NCBI RefSeq assembly: GCF_001619985.1
Contig: NW_017264205.1
Location: forward strand, 310,001-374,000
Direction: 5' to 3'
DNA from: Xylona heveae TC161
Lineage: Eukaryota > Ascomycota > Xylonomycetes > Xylonales > Xylonaceae
Length of the DNA stretch: 64,000 nucleotides
This document shows positions 57,374-64,000 of this stretch, piece after piece. The stretch's first letter is position 1. The number at the start of each line of letters is the position of its first letter. Under the pieces are notes generated by a model. That model was not told the origin of the DNA. It ran no database searches and was given only the letters and a program-made list of their open reading frames with translations. The position numbers and the translations under genes are program-made.

Positions 57374-58360
57374 ATGCTGTCAGAGCTTCCGCCAGAGGTC
57401 CTGATCGAGATTTTCGGATGCCTCGAGGGCTTTGAAGATTTGTTTAACTTTAGCCACTGTTCGAGATATCTATACAGCATATGGATGCTAAATGCAGAAT
57501 CAATCTGCCACGCTATGCTGCCTCAGGCAATCATGTGCTTCCCGGAAGCCGAGCAGCTGATGGAAGCACTTGAGGAAACGGAGAGCAAACTGTATCCTCA
57601 AAGACCACAGAATAATGAATCACCTGGCGAAGAATCATCTACGCCTGGATCTGTGGAGCGTGATGGCAGCGACGACAACAGCCTTCGGGCGTACCCTCCT
57701 GTCGCTTACATGCAGCCCTTCTCCTATACTGACGACCCCGAAATTGCATACCAGCATCTTTCGAAGGCACGGCAGCGTCTTTATTACCCAAATACGAGGA
57801 GCAGGAATAGCGCCATCATCAAGCTTTTACATGGCAATATCAATCTCAGCCCACGTACACGAAGATATCTAGCCAATGCAGATATTGTTGAAGCAAGCTG
57901 GGATTGTTTCGTGGATTTCACTCTTCCCAATCTTCTTAACAATCCACAAAATAAAGCATTGCGGATGCATGTCTGTGGAAAGGAAATGACGCCTAGTGAA
58001 CGATTACGCTTCACGCGTACTCACTATCGAGTCTGGACGTGCATTGTTCTCGGTGGGACTGAGGAACTCCGAGCCAAACGACGTGCCTTCTTGAGCGCCA
58101 TTGGAGACCGTCGCGAAATCAATCAGATGCGTGAGGTCTGCCTGTGGCTGCGACATCATTGCGCGTTGAACTCAAAAAAGCTAGGACTTAGCGCTGCAGC
58201 GAAAGATGGGCGCTGGCAGGGAGCTATGAATACGATTGAAGACCGGTGCGATGCTATGGGTGGTATGCTTCCCGCTATCCATACTCGAGGTCCCTTTGGC
58301 TTCTGGACGCTTTTGGATCATTGGCAGAATGATCGAATGTTTGACCTTTGGCGGGGCTAA
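57374..58360 (+). CDS. F-box protein
   Basis: An intronless gene of 328 residues. The first 45 residues form an F-box: LSELPPEVLIEIFGCLEG followed by LFNFSHCSRYLYSIW, the Skp1-binding element of SCF ubiquitin ligases. The remainder has no recognisable WD40 or leucine-rich repeats. It contains an acidic low-complexity stretch (about 70-110) and then a helical region up to the C-terminal GPFGFWTLLDHWQNDRMFDL. The substrate is unknown. F-box proteins with such C-termini are numerous in filamentous ascomycetes, and most are uncharacterised. Confidence 0.8.
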   Translation: MLSELPPEVLIEIFGCLEGFEDLFNFSHCSRYLYSIWMLNAESICHAMLPQAIMCFPEAEQLMEALEETESKLYPQRPQNNESPGEESSTPGSVERDGSDDNSLRAYPPVAYMQPFSYTDDPEIAYQHLSKARQRLYYPNTRSRNSAIIKLLHGNINLSPRTRRYLANADIVEASWDCFVDFTLPNLLNNPQNKALRMHVCGKEMTPSERLRFTRTHYRVWTCIVLGGTEELRAKRRAFLSAIGDRREINQMREVCLWLRHHCALNSKKLGLSAAAKDGRWQGAMNTIEDRCDAMGGMLPAIHTRGPFGFWTLLDHWQNDRMFDLWRG

Positions 58361-60517
58361 AGAGTTCTGATACCCCTACTTCTCGTTTGGGTGATCATAG
58401 CATTTACGAAGTCGATATGGTGTTTTCATTTTTTTTTTTGGTGTTATCAGATGAGGAAAGCCGATTTATGAATAAACGATTCTAGAACAGATTGGAAACA
58501 TCCTACAATTGATACTGTGATGTGGTCAACAGCGATCAAGAACACCAACAGCACCCTTAAATGCAGAGCCAACTTAGTGAATGACATGTTGAATCCTTCA
58601 AGCTGAAAAAGAGATGGCAGATACAAGATATACAAACGACAATGACAGGATAGGGCTAGTCCAGCAAAAGATGTCTCTGGCCTTTAGAAGAAGCAAGAAC
58701 GCAAGGAGGAAAGGTTCCCAGGTAACTGATATCAGCTTCTGGTGAGCTATGAGAATTATCGGCTTCCCCGGAACCGATCAGCGACTGAGACCTTTTGCCC
58801 GGCAAGCCCGTTGAGCACAGTTCGCTCAAGCATCAGAGAGCTTCCATTACCATGTAACATATCTCTGGAGAAAAGGGTATGGGTTTCAGTTCGGCGCTGT
58901 CATCGTGGTTGTTAAGTCCTTTTAATGGTTGTACGAAGTGAAACATTCCAGTTCAGAAGAGAGTCTCGCTTCAGTTGGACCGAGGACGCTGAAAAGAGTC
59001 AGAAGTAAGTGTCTTTTGACCATGCAGAGACGGAGGTAATAATCAAGCTTTGATTGGAGTAGACTACGTTGTTCAGCTTCATTTAGGGAAGTGCCATGCA
59101 TACAATTATGCTTTTGTGTCTCCAAAGGATAAGGCCACCATTCTTCCTGGACCTCTCGAAGCCACGGTGACATCCTGACATGTTCGTAAAAGCCGGGAAA
59201 CAGTTCGAAGGATGCTTGCATAGCCCACCTTTTTAGGTCTGCGGCATCTTAAATTTACGGCACCGTCATTAATTACATGCAGGAATATGACAATAGCTAC
59301 TTAAAAAGCTTGAAGACAAGATTTTGTGCGTGCGAGGTGCCGTTTGCTATTTGGGCTCCGGCGCAGGCCGCCCAATCCTCGTTCAGAGTGGCGCGGAAGA
59401 GGTATGGGGGTTGGTGCTGGTGCTGGTAGTGGTGTGCATTGTCGGTGGTGGCGCCCCTGAGACACGAGCCATAATCCGGCCACACCCTCTTCATTTTCTG
59501 CCAGAGGGCTGGGGTGTGCGCGGATCTACTACGTATGCTCCATTGGTTTTTGGTCGCTCTTTCCCTCTTGGTCGCTGCTCGCTTTCCGACCGGTCCATGG
59601 TTCGTTCAAAGCAAAAGGCATTTCGATCCAAGGGTCCAAGAGTACTCAATCCGGGCCGTGTGTTAGTCCCAGATTGCTGAACCTCAGCTGTGCTTTTGTG
59701 TATTATTTTCTTTTGTTTTTGCCTTGGTGAACGATGCACATGTTTTCTTTTTGTCGCTGTGCCATACTATGCCGTTGATTGACATGTGCCCCTATCCACA
59801 CTATCACATACACTCTCTCCATAGAGACCCCCGGCCAACTGATACGCCCCCCCGTGGTAGGTAAAAGGCTATCGTGAACACCCCCCTGCAAAACTGACCA
59901 AAGCCCTCCTCAATTTCAAATTCATCGATTAGCGTTTCAAATTTCACGCCATCGTCCAAGATCCAGATTTGATTTACTGTTCGTTCACTGTCTTATTTGA
60001 ATTTCTTCTATCATTGTTTTCTCGGATGATTTCTTTTGCGTGTCGCGTAGGCAACGGAGATGTCATCGATCTCTCTTGACTGATATTGACATTAGTGTTC
60101 AGGTACGGGTTGTTGATCTTTCCTTCTCAGCTCGGTTGCCAAGCGTGTGCCCCTGGGACCCATCTTGCCGGGGCCCGCCTGTTTGGCACCCTCAGACAGT
60201 GTGTGCACCACATTATTCTGCCACATTCTGCATCGCATGCTGCTGCCGCCCTGGGTATGCGATTGCGCACCTCTTGAATATTTTTTTTTCCTGCGCTTCG
60301 TCGCACACCCGATATCCTATCTGACTGACGTTTGATGATCCCTCTCGAAATTTCCAGTTCCACTCTAACCCACCCGTGTCTACGACACCATTTACATTGT
60401 TGACACTCTACAATCGGTCCATATATCCAAGGTCCAACTCACTCCTTAACTGGCGATTCCAATTTTCATCCTTGATCCTCCATCCTGCGGACCGTTGCCG
60501 GCTGCGGAGAGGGCATC
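58361..60517. other. Intergenic between the F-box and kinesin genes (2.2 kb)
   Basis: No gene could be supported. A minus-strand frame at 58922..59221 (99 codons) has a protein-like composition but no motif, and remains doubtful. The 59.9-60.5 kb part is C/T-rich and probably the kinesin leader. Confidence 0.5.
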
Positions 60518-63500
60518 ATGGCGACTCCACCGGCCTCGCCTTCTACCGCGGTGGGTTCGCCGCGACCCTTTAGCTCCGTCATACGTCCTACGCGGAGTTC
60601 AAGTCGAATGAGTATGAGTAGCAAGCAAGGCGGCGGGAGCAGGGCCTCAGATGAAGAGAGCAGGACATCAGTGAAAGTTGGTATGTCAGAACCGGTCACT
60701 TCATTATCGACAGAGACCTCTTTTGCCTGTTGCCAGGTGTCTTGCGCGCGCCTTAAGCTGACCGAATAATTAGTGGTCCGTGTTCGGCCGGCGCTGAAGC
60801 AGACTGATCCCGGCTTCGAGCTGATCCCCCAGCGTTTCCAACGTTCGATGGTCCACGTAACTTCTCCAACGACCTTGGCTGTCGACTCTCCGCAAGGACG
60901 GAAAGTTTTCATATTTGATCGGATATTCGGCCCCGAAATCGAACAAGAAGGCATTTGGACCTATCTGAATGAGAGCGTCAATGCGTTTGTGCAAGGATAT
61001 AATGTTTCGTTGCTTGCGTACGGCCAGTCCGGCGCAGGGAAGTCATATACGATGGGTACTGCTGGGCCGGTAGGGTCGGGAGACACTGCTCATATGGGTA
61101 AGTGGGCGCTTGATCAGCCTAGGATTAATGACGCACACCCCCCGGAATGAGGACAAGAAATGAGTTAAACTTTTGAGCAGGTGTTGTTCCTCGGGCAGCT
61201 ACGGCTATTTTTGAAAAGCTAGGCGGTGGATCCTCGAATCGGACGTCAACGACTGGGCTGCGAACACCAAAGCGTTATTCAACCAATTCCATTCAGCCAT
61301 TCAATGGTGCTGCAAAGCTGCCCGAGAAGAACTGGATCATGAAAGCAACTTATGTCGAGGTAAAGTGCTCGCACAGATACGAGAGAGTGCACCATTTTAA
61401 TCATGTTATTAGATCTACAACGAGCAACTGCGAGACCTGTTACTTCCAGAGTCTCTCCCGCCGTCAGAACGCAATCAGATTACCATTCGTGAAGATGCCA
61501 AAGGCCGAATATTACCGACCGGTCTCCATCAGGTAACGATCAATTCCGTCGAAGACCTTCTTAATGCGCTCAGCTTTGGATCCTCCATTCGTCAAACGGA
61601 CGCAACTGCCATCAATGCAAAGTCATCTCGGTCCCATGCAGTGTTCAGTCTCAATTTGATACAGAAGAAAAATAAGGGTCAGGGGACTCCAGCACAGGAG
61701 AAGCGCTTCTCAGTACCCTTAGAAGCCATGACCGGTAATGAAGGCTGGGTCACTGTTGACAGCAAGCTTCATTTTGTTGATCTTGCCGGTAGTGAGCGGC
61801 TTAAGGTAGGGCTAAGTTCTACAGTCACGTCCCATAATCAAATGTAAAGCTAATTTCTGAGTAGAATACTGGCGCGCAAGGCGATCGTGCCAAAGAGGGT
61901 ATTTCTATTAATGCTGGACTTGCCAGCCTAGGCAAAGTCATTTCTCAGCTGTCTTCGCGGCAGGGCGGAGCTCATGTATCTTATCGAGACTCAAAGCTCA
62001 CACGTTTGCTGCAAGACTCGCTTGGCGGGAATGCTATAACTTATATGATTGCCTGCGTCACCCCAGCAGAGTTCCATCTCAGCGAAACACTCAATACTGT
62101 TCAGGTGCGTATACCAAAACCGACAACCGTTGCGCGAAAATGAAGCACTGACGTGACCAGTATGCCCAACGTGCTCGGGCAATCCAAAGCAAGCCGCAAA
62201 TACAACAGGTTTCGGATGAAGCAGACAAGCAAGCACTTATTGACCGACTGCGGGCAGAGGTTCAGTTTTTGCGAGACCAAATCCGTAATTCCGAGCGTGG
62301 TGATAGGCGAAGCCATGTTTCTCAGTATCAAGGCGATAGGCAAAATGAGAGGCAAATGGAACTGCAAAACCAGCTGCTCGACGTTCAGGAGAATTATAAT
62401 GCTCTGAGCCAGCGACACGCAAAACTCATCTCGGAGATGACAAAGGCGCGAGACAATGGGACTATTGACATCACACCTGAGACTAGTATCGGCGAGAGCG
62501 CGGTGGACAGACTGAACAGGTCCAACTCATTTGCGGAAGCAGTGGAACAAGTCGTCTTGGAATATGAAAAGACAATCCAAAGCCTCGAGAATTCCCTGTC
62601 GAGCACGCGTTCGTCTCTGGCCAATACCGAGAGTAACCTGCTCGAAAAAGAGACGAGATGTGCCTATGTGGAGACGATCAACCAACAACTCCAGCTTCGT
62701 TTGCAAAAGCTGATGGATCGGGAGACAAGCACCGAAAGTTACTTGCGTGATCTTGAGACCAAGCTGGATGGCCAGACTTCAGGGGAAGAGAAGAACGCCG
62801 CAATCATATCCGAGCTGCGCAAAGAGATTGCACGTATCCGCGAAAATGAGGCCAACTGTGAAGATTATATCTCCACTTTGGAAGAACGCCTTGCCGAAGC
62901 TGATCAGGACGCTGAGCTTATGCATCGCGAGATTAGCCGCCTCGAGCATGTCATTGAACGTCAACGTAGTCTTGGAAAGCTGGACAATCTCCTTTACGAA
63001 CTCGATCACATGCAACAGAGTGATAAGGATTCTATTGCTGAGCATCTATCAAATGGAAACGTCATTGAAGCTGCCGAAACCGCTCAGAAACGAAAGTCGT
63101 CTTCAACGAGTCAGAGCGAGCCCAATGGCGTGCCAGAACACCAGGCCGATCTTCGAGACATTGAACAGGGCCAAAATTCTCCAAGCGTGATTAATGACGA
63201 ACAGGTTAGAACTGCCGAGGGAATAAAAGAAGAAATCGGCGAGGAATCGAAGGCGGATAGTCCGACCAGCTTAAGGGAAAGCCCCGGAGAGATCACCCCG
63301 ATAGAGGAAGAGCCCAAACAGATACAGGAGCCTTTGTTGGACACGCCCAATGACATCGACCAAGTTAAGGTTGCTGCTCGGGCTGTGGAATCGACTCAGA
63401 CACAGACGGAGCCTATAGCTGCGCAAGAAGAACAAGAAGCTCCGCAAGAAGCTCAAACGGCTGCCCAAGCTGAGGCTGTCGCTGAGAAACTTGCAAGTGT

Positions 63501-64000
63501 TACTCAGGAACTTTTTGATCTTCGTGTTGAGCACGACTCTACCGTAACAGACTACGATGTCCTTTCGGCCAAGTATGAGGAAGCTTTGCGCTCTCTGACC
63601 GAGCTGCGCGAGGAGGCCAATGCCACACGCAAAACGAATGCCGAAAGCCAGACACCTTCCGCCCCTTCGACCAGATCGGCGTCTTTTTTAGGGCAGAGGC
63701 TCGACGAACCCAACAGTGGAGAACAATCGCGGTCCTCGCGCTCACCCTCCTCGGAATTGTCCTCGCCTGGGGACTTGCCATCTATCGTCGAGCCTTCTGA
63801 ATTCCAGACTTCCCCCAAAGAGTCAGATAACGACGAGATTGCAGAAGTGCTCGAAAAGGAAAGAGCACTGGCTCTGAACATGGAGCATCTCAAGCAGATG
63901 CAATCTCAGAAAGACGAGAATATGGCGGCTTTAACCCAACAGTACGCTCATCTCCAGGAGCAGCATCAAGATACGCTTGATGTTGTTGAGATCCTGAAAG
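60518..64000 (+). CDS. Kinesin, kinesin-4-like (3' end beyond window)
   Basis: Exons visible are 60518..60680, 60774..61097, 61181..61359, 61413..61805, 61865..62104 and 62161 to the window end, all GT..AG and in phase; about 1045 residues are present. After a 53-residue Ser/Pro-rich N-terminus the motor starts at [10 protein letters not shown]. It contains the P-loop [14 protein letters not shown] (near 137-146), switch [14 protein letters not shown] (near 293) and switch [12 protein letters not shown] (near 345), with neck at [12 protein letters not shown]. All nucleotide-contact motifs are intact. A long, interrupted coiled coil follows ([20 protein letters not shown] onward), with an acidic low-complexity stretch around residues 760-850. 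An N-terminal motor with such a stalk fits kinesin-4 (KIF4/KIF21-like) best, but kinesin-7 was not strictly excluded. Confidence 0.87.

Noticed and set aside
58922-59221. 99-codon minus-strand frame with protein-like composition
   Set aside because: No motif, no plausible splice partners and no clear promoter. It could be a small orphan gene, but the sequence alone does not support it.

Overview
The window is nuclear DNA of a filamentous ascomycete (Pezizomycotina), most likely of the Eurotiomycetes (Aspergillus/Penicillium relatives); the species cannot be named from the sequence. The evidence is: short GT..AG introns with CTAAC/CTGAC-type branch points, ATP-citrate lyase split into two divergent genes, a dispersed 5S rRNA gene, a DASH-complex gene, a Zn2Cys6 regulator, and about 21 protein genes in 64 kb without operons. 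I rebuilt the exon structures by hand from splice signals, reading phase and family motifs. No transposon, retroelement, virus relic or CRISPR array was recognised.

Layout. 1-5.2 kb: the 5' part of a long-chain-base-phosphate phosphatase gene (Lcb3 type, cut by the window edge), a Rho4 GTPase, and DNA polymerase delta subunit 4. 5.2-11.9 kb: gene-poor, with one small orphan gene and an intron-bearing tRNA-Leu. 12-21 kb: DASH subunit Dad1, then the two ATP-citrate lyase subunits transcribed away from each other across 3.3 kb. 21.8-24.3 kb: Orc6 and a 5S rRNA gene.

24.7-31.4 kb: a compact module of an amino-acid permease, a class V PLP enzyme and a Zn2Cys6 regulator. The permease and enzyme share a divergent promoter that holds a perfect CCG-N5-CGG palindrome. 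This is the best candidate for an undescribed local system, probably regulated uptake and conversion of an amino acid or a related amine. 31.7-40 kb: a TYW2-type wybutosine enzyme, tRNA-Arg, an Ssp120-like EF-hand protein with a 14-nt exon, and a quinone-oxidoreductase-like enzyme surrounded by short tandem repeats.

40.7-64 kb: a TBC RabGAP, a short-chain dehydrogenase with unusual inserts, the snoRNP factor Bcd1, a 3.7 kb stretch without recognised genes, a DENN-domain protein, an F-box protein, and a kinesin that runs off the right end. Most of these are housekeeping genes for replication, chromosome segregation, trafficking, RNA modification and cytosolic acetyl-CoA supply. They are neighbours rather than a pathway, apart from the ATP-citrate lyase pair and the permease/PLP/regulator module.
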